Of a DNA stretch of 64,000 nt, positions 17,311 through 26,068 are shown in pieces (within the stretch, counting starts at the first letter, position 1; each line of letters opens with the position of its first letter). Both the position numbers and the translations under genes were made by a program. The notes under the pieces were generated by a model. That model searched no databases, was not told the DNA's origin, and saw only the letters and a program-made list of their open reading frames with translations. The stretch is from Arsenicibacter rosenii. GTDB lineage: Bacteria; Bacteroidota; Bacteroidia; Cytophagales; Spirosomataceae. The stretch is from assembly GCF_001870735.1 (NCBI RefSeq), contig NZ_MORL01000003.1:186001-250000 (forward strand), given 5' to 3'.

Positions 17311-18555
17311 ATGACCAGTGGAGCACTGATAGAATCATTTGCTGATTTTGCCCGGTCGAAAAATATCGACCGGCCCACCATGATTGCGATCCTGGAAGAA
17401 GTCTTCCGGACCATGATCCGCAAGAAGTACGGGACTGACGAAAACTTTGACGTAATCATCAACGCCGAAAGTGGTGACCTTGAAATGTGGCGTACCCGCG
17501 AAATCGTCGATGATAACTCAGAAGATATTTGGGATTATGATAAAATTCCTCTGGCGGAAGCCCGCAAAATTCAGGACGATTTTGAAGTAGGCGAACAGGT
17601 TGCAGAGGAAGTAAAACTGGAAGATTTCGGGCGCCGGGTAGTACAGACAGCCCGTCAGACACTGATCCAGAAAATCAAAGATCTGGAAAAAGAGTTATTG
17701 TATCAGAAATACAAAGACCAGGTTGGTGATCTGATCACAGCGGAGGTTTATCAGCTGCTGAAGCATGAAATCATTCTTGTCGACGGAGAAAATAATGAAC
17801 TGAGTCTACCGCGGACGGAACAGATCCCAAAAGATCGTTACCGGAAAGGGGAGACTGTAAAAGCGGTAATACACCGGGCAGAAATGAACAACGGGACACC
17901 GAAAATCATTCTGTCGCGTACATCACCAGTCTTTTTGGAACGTTTATTTGAAACGGAAATTCCGGAAATCTACGACGGACTGATCTCTATCCGCAAAATC
18001 GTGCGTGAGCCGGGTGAGCGGGCTAAAGTAGCCGTTGAGTCTTACGACGACCGGATTGATCCGGTGGGTGCCTGTGTAGGGATGAAAGGTTCACGGATTC
18101 ATAGTATTGTCCGGGAACTGGGTAACGAGAATATTGATGTTATCAACTACACCGACAACCTTGAGCTGCTGATCAGCCGGGCGCTGAGCCCTGCCAAAAT
18201 CAGCACCATGAATATTGACCGCGATAACCGCCGCGTGGCTGTTTTTCTGAAACCGGATCAGGTATCACTGGCGATCGGTAAGGGCGGGCAGAATATCAAG
18301 CTGGCGGGTCGTCTGGTTGATCTGGAACTGGATGTATTCCGGGAAAATGAAGGGCCGGAAGACGATGAAGACGTTGATCTGAACGAGTTCTCGGATGAGA
18401 TCGACGAGTGGATCATCGACGAGCTTCGTCGTGTCGGGCTCGATACGGCAAAGAGTGTGCTGGCCTTGAGTAAGGAAGAGCTTGTGCGTCGTTCTGACCT
18501 TGAGGAAGACACAATCGAAGAAATTCTTGATATTTTACGTCACGAATTCGAATAG
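17311..18555 (+). CDS. nusA: Transcription termination/antitermination protein NusA
   Basis: This 414-residue protein binds RNA polymerase and nascent RNA to control pausing, termination and antitermination. It has the N-terminal polymerase-binding domain (LIESFADFARSKNIDRPTM), an S1 domain (about 130-200), and two KH domains (PVGACVGMKGSRIHSIVREL and DQVSLAIGKGGQNIKLAGRL). A short acidic C-terminal part ends in one helix-hairpin-helix-like repeat. The start at 17311 gives the conserved N-terminus; the gene is 79 bases after rimP. Confidence 0.96.
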   Translation: MTSGALIESFADFARSKNIDRPTMIAILEEVFRTMIRKKYGTDENFDVIINAESGDLEMWRTREIVDDNSEDIWDYDKIPLAEARKIQDDFEVGEQVAEEVKLEDFGRRVVQTARQTLIQKIKDLEKELLYQKYKDQVGDLITAEVYQLLKHEIILVDGENNELSLPRTEQIPKDRYRKGETVKAVIHRAEMNNGTPKIILSRTSPVFLERLFETEIPEIYDGLISIRKIVREPGERAKVAVESYDDRIDPVGACVGMKGSRIHSIVRELGNENIDVINYTDNLELLISRALSPAKISTMNIDRDNRRVAVFLKPDQVSLAIGKGGQNIKLAGRLVDLELDVFRENEGPEDDEDVDLNEFSDEIDEWIIDELRRVGLDTAKSVLALSKEELVRRSDLEEDTIEEILDILRHEFE

Positions 18556-18561
18556 TCTGTG

Positions 18562-18634
18562 TGTAAGGCGCATAGCTATGAATGAAACACCCGAAACAGC
18601 TGTTTCATTCATAGCTGTGCGCTGTGCTTTACGC
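18562..18634 (+). promoter_or_regulatory. Large hairpin between nusA and infB
   Basis: GCGCATAGCTATGAATGAAA near 18568 pairs with the matching arm from about 18601 to 18622 (TGTTTCATTCATAGCTGTGC). The roughly 20-bp stem has one mismatch and a loop of about 11 bases. There is no T run, so it may be an RNA processing site or a partial terminator ahead of the separate infB promoter. Confidence 0.5.
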
Positions 18635-18671
18635 AAAATATAAAAGCCAGGGATTTTTCTTAGCATAACCG

Positions 18672-18704
18672 TTGTTCTAAGGATACAAACAACCATTAAC
18701 TTTG
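18672..18704 (+). promoter_or_regulatory. Internal promoter for infB
   Basis: TAACTTTG at 18697-18704 matches TAnnTTTG exactly, with TTG at 18672-18674 (spacer 22). It lies 31 bases upstream of the infB ATG. Confidence 0.6.
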
Positions 18705-18735
18705 CCCATTAGATTATTGAATAGAAAAGGAACGT

Positions 18736-21700
18736 ATGGCAGAAGATAAATCAATGCGGCTAAACCAGGTGGCAAAAATTCTCAACGTGGGACTGTCCAC
18801 GGTGGTGAGTCGTCTTTCTGCCAAAGGTTTTAAAGTCGAAAGTAACCCCAACGCTAAGATCAACGCCGAACAGCTTGATTACTTAGCGAAAGAGTTTAAA
18901 TCTACGGAGTTACAGCAAGGCAACCGCAAGACCGCCGAGACGGTGGCCGAACCAACCCGTAAGCAGGAAGACGTTATTTTATATCGTCGGGATGATGCCG
19001 GTCGTCCGGTAAACTCCACACCACAACCAGCAAGTGAATCTAAACCCGCACCCGCTGAAGTAAAGCCGGAAGCGGCAAGCGGCTCTGTATTACCAGGGCT
19101 CAAAGTATTGGGTAAAATTGATTTGAATGCAAAACCCGGCTCGTCAGCGATTAGCTCCGGAACACCTGCTCAGGCAGCTCCGGCTAAACCCGCGACCCCG
19201 CCGGCCGAACATAAACCAGTTGCTCCGGCACCGGAACCGGTCAAGGCTCCCGTACAGGAAGCAACCCCTGCTCCCGTTCAACCAGTTGCACCACCTGCAC
19301 CTCCGGTTGAAGCGAAAGCACCTGTTCAACAACAACCTGAACCACCAAAACCACAGCCGGCTGAACCTAAACCGGAGGTAAAAGTGGCTCAGCCAACAGT
19401 ACCTGTTCAGGAGAAACCACAGCCTGCACCAGCCCCTAAGCCGGAGCCGGTTGCCCCTGTCGTGGCCGAAAAAGCTGTACAGCCAGAACCCTCAAAGCCA
19501 GTGGAAACTCCCAAACCAGTGGAACCGAAACCAGCCGGGGTGTCCGCACCAGTTGTTGCTGACAAATCCAACGAGAATAAACAAGCGGAACCTACGAAGC
19601 CAATCGAAGCTGTATTACCAAAAGCTGAGCAGACTCAACCAGAGCAGCGTTCTCAGAGTCGCCAGCAAAACCAAACACCCGCTCCTCAATCCGAACAGCG
19701 TAACGCTGCCCGTCCGAGTGAGCCACAACGTACGCCGGAACCGGAAACGCCTGCTGCTCACGGAACTGATCACGGTTCAGATATTGAGCCGGAAACGATC
19801 CGCGCGGAGGGTCGCCACCAATTAGGCGGCCTGAAGATTCTGGGCAAAATCGAGCTGCCGGTTGAACCAACACGTTCGTCGAATAACGATCGGGACAAGA
19901 AGAAGAAACGGAAACGGATTCGTGGAAAAGAAGGCGTACCGGTAAACCCTGCTCAGGGTCAGCCAAACGCCGGACAGGGTCAGGGTCAGGGCCAACGTCC
20001 GCACGGACAAGGTCAGGGCCAGGGTCAGCGTCCACACGGACAAGGCCAGGGCCAGCGTCCGCAGGGACAGGGTCAGGGACAACGCCCGCAGGGACAAGGC
20101 CAGGGCCAGCGGCCGGAACATGGTGGTGGTAACCGTAATCAGCAGGATCGCCCGCAAGGAGCCGGCCAGCAACAGGGCGGACCGCGTAATGACCGGCAAA
20201 ATCAGGGTCCGCGTAATGACCGGAACGATAACCGCCCGAACCAGAACGCCGGTACAGGCGGAACGGCCCCGGCTAATACAGGCGGAGGTGGCAGCGGCGC
20301 CAATAAAAAACCGGCTCAGGGTGGTAATAACCGCAATGACCGTAACAAACGCGACCGCCGTGAAGCACCAACGGATGCAGACGTTAAAAAGTCAATCCAG
20401 GAAACACGCGCACGGATGGCCGGTAACCAGCCAAACCGTGGTGCAGACCGCCGCCGTGACCGTCGCCGCGAACGCGCTGACAGAGTTCGCGAACAGGCTG
20501 AACTGGATCAGCAGGAATCAAAAATCCTGAAGGTAACCGAGTTCGTTTCCGCAAACGACCTTGCCTCCCTGATGGATGTTTCGGTAAACGAAGTAATCGG
20601 AACCTGTATGAGCCTGGGTATGTTCGTTTCGATCAACCAGCGTCTCGATGCAGAAGCCATCACCGTTATTGCCGATGAATTTGGCTACGACGTACAGTTC
20701 GTAACAGCAGAAGAAGAAGTTGAATCAGGTATCGTTGAAGAAGCTGACGCGCCTGAAACCCTTGAGCCACGGGCACCGATCGTTACGATCATGGGTCACG
20801 TTGACCACGGTAAAACTTCCTTGCTTGACTACATCCGCCGTGCGAAAGTAGCCGCGGGTGAAGCCGGTGGGATCACACAACACATTGGTGCTTATAGCGT
20901 GAAGACCAAAGACGGCCGGATGGTAACATTCCTCGACACACCGGGTCACGAAGCCTTTACCGCGATGCGTGCCCGTGGTGCGAAAGTAACCGACGTGGTT
21001 ATCATCGTAATTGCCGCTGACGACAGCATCATGCCACAAACGCGTGAAGCCATCAACCACGCGCAGGTAGCCGGTGTACCGATTGTATTCGCCTTCTCGA
21101 AAGTCGATAAACCTGGTGCCAACACTGAAAAAATCCGCGAAGAGCTCGCTAACATGAACATGCTCGTGGAAGACTGGGGTGGTAAATACCAGGCACAGGA
21201 AATTTCATCGAAGTCAGGTCTTGGTATCGACGATCTGCTTGAGAAAGTATTGCTCGAAGCAGAATTACTGGAACTGAAAGCAAATCCAAACCGGAAAGCC
21301 GTTGGTACTGTCATTGAAGCATCGCTTGACAAAGGTCGTGGATATGTTTCAACGGTACTGATCGAAAACGGTACCCTGCGTCAGGGTGATATCATGCTCG
21401 TAGGAGCACATTACGGACGTATCCGTGCCATGACCGATGACATTGGTGGCCGGATTAAAGAAGCTGGTCCGTCGACACCGGTTCAGATTCTGGGTCTTCC
21501 GGGAGCACCGCAGGCCGGTGATAAGTTCAATGTAATGGAAACGGAGCGTGAAGCCCGTGAAATTGCTAACAAACGGGAACAATTGCTGCGTGAGCAGTCG
21601 CTGCGTACCCGGAAGCATATCACGCTGGAAGAGATTGGCCGTCGTAAGGCGATCGGCAGCTTCAAAGAACTGAACATCATTGTGAAAGGTGACGTGGACG

Positions 21701-22275
21701 GTTCAGTAGAAGCCCTTTCCGATTCACTGCTTCAGCTGTCGACCGGCGAAGTACAGGTCAACATCCTGCAAAAGGCAGTTGGTCAGATTTCGGAATCAGA
21801 CGTACTGCTGGCATCGGCCTCCGATGCGATCATCGTCGGCTTCCAGGTTCGTCCGTCGGTAAACGCCCGTCGTCTTGCCGAGCAGGAACAAATCGAAATC
21901 CGTCTGTACTCCATCATCTACGACGCGATCAACGAGATCCGCGACGCGATGGAAGGCTTGTTGGCACCAACAACAGAAGAGGTTATCACTGGTAACATCG
22001 ATGTTCGTGAGGTATTCAAAATCAGTAAGATCGGTACAGTTGCCGGCTGTATGGTTACCGAAGGTACCATCAAACGGAACAACAAAGTTCGGGTTATCCG
22101 TGACTTCATCGTTATCCATACCGGCGAGATCAGCGCGCTGAAACGCTTTAAGGATGATGTGGGTGAAGTTCGTCAGGGTTACGAATGTGGTCTGAGCGTT
22201 AAGAATTTCAACGACATCGAAATCGGTGACCAAATCGAAGCATTCGAAATCAAAGAGGTTAAACGTACTCTCTAA
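18736..22275 (+). CDS. infB: Translation initiation factor IF-2
   Basis: This 1179-residue GTPase delivers initiator tRNA to the ribosome. It has an N-terminal helix-turn-helix-like IF2_N domain (residues 1-55), a long disordered Pro/Ala/Lys/Gln-rich linker to about residue 590, a second IF2_N-like segment near 595-650, and the G domain (GHVDHGKT from residue 687, [25 protein letters not shown]). Domains II to IV follow with the conserved [12 protein letters not shown]-type end. It is much longer than the E. coli form (890 residues), as in other Bacteroidota. A strong terminator follows. Confidence 0.97.
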   Translation: MAEDKSMRLNQVAKILNVGLSTVVSRLSAKGFKVESNPNAKINAEQLDYLAKEFKSTELQQGNRKTAETVAEPTRKQEDVILYRRDDAGRPVNSTPQPASESKPAPAEVKPEAASGSVLPGLKVLGKIDLNAKPGSSAISSGTPAQAAPAKPATPPAEHKPVAPAPEPVKAPVQEATPAPVQPVAPPAPPVEAKAPVQQQPEPPKPQPAEPKPEVKVAQPTVPVQEKPQPAPAPKPEPVAPVVAEKAVQPEPSKPVETPKPVEPKPAGVSAPVVADKSNENKQAEPTKPIEAVLPKAEQTQPEQRSQSRQQNQTPAPQSEQRNAARPSEPQRTPEPETPAAHGTDHGSDIEPETIRAEGRHQLGGLKILGKIELPVEPTRSSNNDRDKKKKRKRIRGKEGVPVNPAQGQPNAGQGQGQGQRPHGQGQGQGQRPHGQGQGQRPQGQGQGQRPQGQGQGQRPEHGGGNRNQQDRPQGAGQQQGGPRNDRQNQGPRNDRNDNRPNQNAGTGGTAPANTGGGGSGANKKPAQGGNNRNDRNKRDRREAPTDADVKKSIQETRARMAGNQPNRGADRRRDRRRERADRVREQAELDQQESKILKVTEFVSANDLASLMDVSVNEVIGTCMSLGMFVSINQRLDAEAITVIADEFGYDVQFVTAEEEVESGIVEEADAPETLEPRAPIVTIMGHVDHGKTSLLDYIRRAKVAAGEAGGITQHIGAYSVKTKDGRMVTFLDTPGHEAFTAMRARGAKVTDVVIIVIAADDSIMPQTREAINHAQVAGVPIVFAFSKVDKPGANTEKIREELANMNMLVEDWGGKYQAQEISSKSGLGIDDLLEKVLLEAELLELKANPNRKAVGTVIEASLDKGRGYVSTVLIENGTLRQGDIMLVGAHYGRIRAMTDDIGGRIKEAGPSTPVQILGLPGAPQAGDKFNVMETEREAREIANKREQLLREQSLRTRKHITLEEIGRRKAIGSFKELNIIVKGDVDGSVEALSDSLLQLSTGEVQVNILQKAVGQISESDVLLASASDAIIVGFQVRPSVNARRLAEQEQIEIRLYSIIYDAINEIRDAMEGLLAPTTEEVITGNIDVREVFKISKIGTVAGCMVTEGTIKRNNKVRVIRDFIVIHTGEISALKRFKDDVGEVRQGYECGLSVKNFNDIEIGDQIEAFEIKEVKRTL
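19970..20118 (+). repeat. Gly-Gln-Arg-Pro coding repeat inside infB
   Basis: Five to six imperfect direct repeats of about 24-33 bp encode units such as [11 protein letters not shown] and GQGQRPQ in the linker of IF-2. Such DNA is prone to slippage that would lengthen or shorten the linker without harming the G domain. Confidence 0.8.
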
Positions 22276-22298
22276 GACCGCGTTTACCAACCATATGC

Positions 22299-22334
22299 AG
22301 CCCCCGGCCAGTCAACATGGCCGGGGGCTTTTTG
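22299..22334 (+). terminator. Rho-independent terminator after infB
   Basis: AGCCCCCGGCCA and TGGCCGGGGGCT form a perfect 12-bp stem followed by TTTTTG. It ends the rimP-nusA-infB operon. Confidence 0.92.
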
Positions 22335-22401
22335 TTGGCCCGGAATAACCACTCATACAGACGGTAACTGACCGGAAGTCGGTTTATCGTATACTTGTAT
22401 C

Positions 22402-22755
22402 ATGAAATCCTACGACCCGGGCCTGCACATACTGGCTACCTTTTCGACGGCTGCCGAACAGCTCACTGATGTGAGCGGCTGCCAGGCTTTTTTCAATCAG
22501 CTTATTGACGAGCTCAAGCTGTGCAAAGTCGGCGAAGTATACCATACCTTTCCTAATCAAAGCTTTACGGCAGTTATCGGGCTGACAGAGTCGCACCTCT
22601 CCATCCATACCTGGCCGGAGCATGGGTTAGCTACTTTTGATGTTTTTTTGTCTAACTTTCAGCATGATAATTCCGGGAAAGTGCGCCGGATCTATGCCGA
22701 AACGCTGGCCTTTTTTAACGCCACCGCTGTACATGTTCAAGAAGTCAGCCGATAA
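22402..22755 (+). CDS. SpeD-like pyruvoyl-dependent decarboxylase (AdoMetDC class 1B homologue)
   Basis: This 117-residue protein matches prokaryotic S-adenosylmethionine decarboxylase. The self-processing site is TESHLSIHTWPEHG: Ser64 would become the pyruvoyl group and His69 is the expected processing histidine. At the position of the catalytic cysteine (Cys83 in the Thermotoga enzyme) this protein has Ser84 (FDVFLSN instead of VDVFTCG). Known relatives with altered active sites decarboxylate ornithine or arginine, so the substrate is uncertain. It opens a tight operon; the next ATG is 6 bases away. Decarboxylated AdoMet, or a diamine, would be the natural substrate for the spermidine-synthase-like protein four genes downstream. 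Confidence 0.85.
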   Translation: MKSYDPGLHILATFSTAAEQLTDVSGCQAFFNQLIDELKLCKVGEVYHTFPNQSFTAVIGLTESHLSIHTWPEHGLATFDVFLSNFQHDNSGKVRRIYAETLAFFNATAVHVQEVSR

Positions 22756-22761
22756 CCTGTT

Positions 22762-24072
22762 ATGAGCCAACCCGACACTACACCTGCCGGTCAGACAGCC
22801 GAAACGCTCATTTGCCCGAACTGTCAGAAAGATGTTGTTTACTATGATCGGATAGACAGTTACTATTATGGCTGTCCCCACTGCCATCAGTTTTTTGACT
22901 ATGAGCAGGAAGGTCCCCCGGTTAAGTTGCACCTTTTCGGCCAGACACCTTCGTTACCTTTGCTCAGGATCGGGCAGGAAGGCTTCCTCCGGCAGACGTG
23001 GGTGCGCGTTGTCGGCTATCTCTACCGCAAAGAGCAGGAAGCACCCGACAGCTGGGGCGAATATGTCTTGCTCGACCGCGATGGTAATCACAGCATGCTT
23101 GCCGAGTACAACGGGCACTGGACCCTGATTATGCCCGACAAAGGCCAATACGACGAATTTGCTGGCAAAGGGAAAGCCCGCTATGTCGACACCCCCGACC
23201 GGCAATACCGCCTGTTTCATCGCTACCGCCCGGAAACGCTGTATGCCGTCGGCGAGTTTGACTGGAACATCCTGGCAGACAAGGACATGGAAGTATCGGA
23301 ATACATCCACCCGCCCTTCAGCCTGACGCACGAGCAACTGGGCAGTCAATCGGATTGGTACACCGGCGAATACATCCAGCCAGCTGACATCGCCGCCGCC
23401 TTCGGGCTTAACAACGACCAGCTTCCAACGCCTCACGGCATTGGTGCCAGCCAGCCATCGCCCGTTGAACAAAGCTGGCCGTCGCTGAAGCAGGTGACGC
23501 TTTATGCCCTGCTGGCACTGTTTATACTGCAGGTATTTTTCAGCCTGTTCGGCTGGAATAAAGCGGTCTATGAAGATGGGTTCACGGCGGATCGGGATAC
23601 CAGCGCGCATTCGGAAGCCAACAGCTTTAAGCCGTTTATTTCCCCTGCCTTTACCGTTACCGGCCCTACCCTGCTGGAGTTCACATTCAGTTCACCCCTT
23701 GATAACCAATGGCTTGAACTACCGGTGAGTGTTGTTCATGAAGAATCCGGCAAAGCCTACACCTTCACGAAAGCACTCGAATATTATTACGGTGTGGATG
23801 GCGGTGAACACTGGTCTGAAGGCGACCGGAAAGACGATGCGTATTTATCCGGCATGCCATCCGGACGCTACCACCTGAATATCTATCCGTACTCCGGTAG
23901 CCTGGATCCGGTAAAGATTCACGTTGCTGTCCGGCAGAAAACACCAATCGCCAATCTGTTTCTCATTGCCGGACTGTTACTGGTCTACCCGTTATTTCAG
24001 TATGCCAGACAACGTTGGTTCGATTACAGTCGCTGGAGTAACAGCGATTATTCAGATATTGAGGAATCGTAA
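22762..24072 (+). CDS. Zinc-ribbon DUF4178 membrane protein
   Basis: This 436-residue protein has an N-terminal zinc ribbon (CPNC at 18-21, CPHC at 38-41), then DUF4178-type beta-rich segments (FLRQTWVRVVGYLYRKE and SWGEYVLLDRDGNHSMLAEYNGHW; LYAVGEFDWNI). A membrane helix near 245-263, an extracytoplasmic beta-sandwich-like region and a second membrane helix near 396-415 follow. DUF4178 has no settled function. In this and other genomes it occurs next to DUF350 and spermidine-synthase-like genes, which suggests a shared membrane process; that is inference. Confidence 0.8.
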   Translation: MSQPDTTPAGQTAETLICPNCQKDVVYYDRIDSYYYGCPHCHQFFDYEQEGPPVKLHLFGQTPSLPLLRIGQEGFLRQTWVRVVGYLYRKEQEAPDSWGEYVLLDRDGNHSMLAEYNGHWTLIMPDKGQYDEFAGKGKARYVDTPDRQYRLFHRYRPETLYAVGEFDWNILADKDMEVSEYIHPPFSLTHEQLGSQSDWYTGEYIQPADIAAAFGLNNDQLPTPHGIGASQPSPVEQSWPSLKQVTLYALLALFILQVFFSLFGWNKAVYEDGFTADRDTSAHSEANSFKPFISPAFTVTGPTLLEFTFSSPLDNQWLELPVSVVHEESGKAYTFTKALEYYYGVDGGEHWSEGDRKDDAYLSGMPSGRYHLNIYPYSGSLDPVKIHVAVRQKTPIANLFLIAGLLLVYPLFQYARQRWFDYSRWSNSDYSDIEES

Positions 24073-24083
24073 CCCTTACGAGG

Positions 24084-24305
24084 ATGTTTTTACAGACTAT
24101 TTTTACACAACTGAAGACCGTAAAATTTTATGCCATCGGTGCCGGGCTGCTGCTGGGTCTGTTCATTTGGGCGGACTTCACCGGCACACGGCTCATCGGT
24201 GATGATAAAGAGACGGTCGAAGATCACGGGCAGGCCGGCAGCCATCATTACGCCGGCCGTAGCCGGCATTACTATGGCGGACGAAGTTCATTTCACCACA
24301 AATAA
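24084..24305 (+). CDS. Small single-pass protein with His/Tyr-rich tail
   Basis: This 73-residue peptide has one membrane helix (FYAIGAGLLLGLFIWADF, about residues 14-31) and a C-terminal tail rich in His, Tyr, Gly and Arg (SHHYAGRSRHYYGG, FHHK). It could bind metal or an anionic lipid surface. It is 11 bases after the DUF4178 gene and 12 before the DUF350 gene, so it is part of the operon. I know no named family. Confidence 0.65.
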   Translation: MFLQTIFTQLKTVKFYAIGAGLLLGLFIWADFTGTRLIGDDKETVEDHGQAGSHHYAGRSRHYYGGRSSFHHK

Positions 24306-24317
24306 CCCTCCTTACAC

Positions 24318-24536
24318 ATGGAAGAATACCTGAATATCAAGTACATTACGGCCTCAATCGTGTATTCCCTGCTGGGCATTCTCATTCTGGTTGTTGCCTT
24401 TGTTGTGATTGAGAAGCTAGCCCCCGAAAACCTCTGGAAAAAAATTGTTGATGAACAAAACGTAGCCCTGGCCATCATGGCAGCCGGTTTTATGCTGGCC
24501 GTAGCGATCATCATTAGCTCCGCCATACATGGCTGA
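24318..24536 (+). CDS. DUF350 family membrane protein (short form)
   Basis: This 72-residue protein has two membrane helices (about 10-32 and 47-69). The second half, NVALAIMAAGFMLAVAIIIS followed by SAIHG, is the DUF350 signature. Many DUF350 proteins have a duplicated four-helix form; this one has a single unit and may dimerise. The function is unknown. Its stop overlaps the next start by 8 bases, suggesting coupled translation. Confidence 0.8.
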   Translation: MEEYLNIKYITASIVYSLLGILILVVAFVVIEKLAPENLWKKIVDEQNVALAIMAAGFMLAVAIIISSAIHG

Positions 24537-26055
24537 TTCCGGATCGACCAATCACCGGCCGTTGCTGTTGCTGATTTCCGTTTTCATCATTGCTACCTGT
24601 GGCCTCATCTACGAGCTGGTAGCGGGTACGCTGGCCAGTTATCTGCTCGGCGATTCCGTCATGCAGTTTTCGACCATTATCGGTGTCTATCTGTTTTCGA
24701 TGGGCATCGGATCGTGGCTCTCTAAATTTCTGGAGGGTAACCTGCTCAAATGGTTTATCCGCATTGAGCTCATGGTTGGCATCATCGGCGGCCTCAGTGC
24801 GCCTACCCTGTTTATACTGTTTGAATTTGCGGCTTCGTTCCGGTTGTTGCTCTACACCTTTGTCAGCCTGACCGGCATCCTGGTTGGGCTGGAAATTCCG
24901 CTGCTGATGCGGATTCTGGAAAACCGGATTGCCTTTAAAGAGCTGGTTTCGCAGGTCTTTACCTTCGACTACATCGGGGCGTTGCTGGCGTCGCTCATAT
25001 TCCCGCTCGTACTGGTGCCTTACCTGGGCCTGATCCGGACCTCCGTTTTTTTTGGTTTCCTCAACGTAGGTATCGCAGCCATTTTGTTGTACCAGTTTCC
25101 GGAAACACGCCCGTTCCGCCCCTCGCTGCTGGCTGGTATCGTGGCCACAGCACTGATGCTGACAACCGGTTTTGTTTTTGCTGACCGCATCATGTCCTTT
25201 GCCGAAGGACAATCGTTTCAGGATCGGGTAATTTACGCGAAAAGTACCCCTTACCAGCGCATCGTCCTGACCCAGAATCACCGCGACATGCGGCTGTACC
25301 TGAACGGCAACCTGCAATTCAGCTCGGCCGATGAATACCGCTACCATGAAGCACTCGTGCATCCGGTTATGCAAGGCGCCCAATCGCCGGAAAAGGTACT
25401 GGTGTTAGGCGGTGGCGATGGACTGGCCGTGCGGGAACTGCTCAAATACCCGTCCCTGACCAGTATCCGGCTGGTCGATCTTGATCCGGGCATGACCCGG
25501 TTGTTCCGGCAAAACTCCCGTCTCCGGCAGCTAAACCGGAATTCGCTGTTATCGCCGAAAGTGCAGGTCATCAACGCCGATGCCTTTACGTGGGTCCGTA
25601 CCGACACAACCCGGTACGACGTCATTATCATTGACTTCCCGGACCCGTCCAACTATTCTATCGGTAAGCTTTATACGACAACGTTCTATCAGGAACTGGA
25701 TCATCTGCTACGTCCTGCGGGGGTGGTAGTCGTACAATCGACCTCGCCGTTTGTTGCCCCAAAATCGTACTGGTGTATCAACCATACGCTTCAGGCTGTT
25801 GGTTTTCAGACAATTCCTTACCACCTGTATGTGCCCTCCTTCGGGGAATGGGGCTATGTGCTGGCACTACGGAATAAGCACTGGCGTTTAAACGGCTGGC
25901 TACCGCCAAATCTGCGTTATCTGAACCAGCAGACATTGCGGGATATGCTCCACTTTCCGACCGACATGGCCGAAGTCCCGACTGAGGTAAATAAACTTAA
26001 TAATCAGGCGCTCGTTCAGTACTTTGAGGAAGAATGGGCACCTTACGCCAACTAA
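24529..26055 (+). CDS. Membrane-fused spermidine synthase-like aminopropyltransferase
   Basis: This 508-residue protein has about seven membrane helices in residues 15-225 (start LLLLISVFIIATCGLIYELV) and then a spermidine-synthase fold: YQRIVLT (Tyr242), LNGNLQFSSADEYRYHEAL, the nucleotide motif VLVLGGGDG (294-298), RLVDLDPGM, and the acidic loop IDFPDPSNYSIGKLYT in place of the usual DSTDP. It should transfer an aminopropyl group from decarboxylated AdoMet to an amine at the membrane. The altered acidic loop makes the acceptor uncertain; a lipid-linked or exported amine is possible. Confidence 0.85.
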   Translation: MADSGSTNHRPLLLLISVFIIATCGLIYELVAGTLASYLLGDSVMQFSTIIGVYLFSMGIGSWLSKFLEGNLLKWFIRIELMVGIIGGLSAPTLFILFEFAASFRLLLYTFVSLTGILVGLEIPLLMRILENRIAFKELVSQVFTFDYIGALLASLIFPLVLVPYLGLIRTSVFFGFLNVGIAAILLYQFPETRPFRPSLLAGIVATALMLTTGFVFADRIMSFAEGQSFQDRVIYAKSTPYQRIVLTQNHRDMRLYLNGNLQFSSADEYRYHEALVHPVMQGAQSPEKVLVLGGGDGLAVRELLKYPSLTSIRLVDLDPGMTRLFRQNSRLRQLNRNSLLSPKVQVINADAFTWVRTDTTRYDVIIIDFPDPSNYSIGKLYTTTFYQELDHLLRPAGVVVVQSTSPFVAPKSYWCINHTLQAVGFQTIPYHLYVPSFGEWGYVLALRNKHWRLNGWLPPNLRYLNQQTLRDMLHFPTDMAEVPTEVNKLNNQALVQYFEEEWAPYAN

Positions 26056-26068
26056 TCCGGACACCGGT

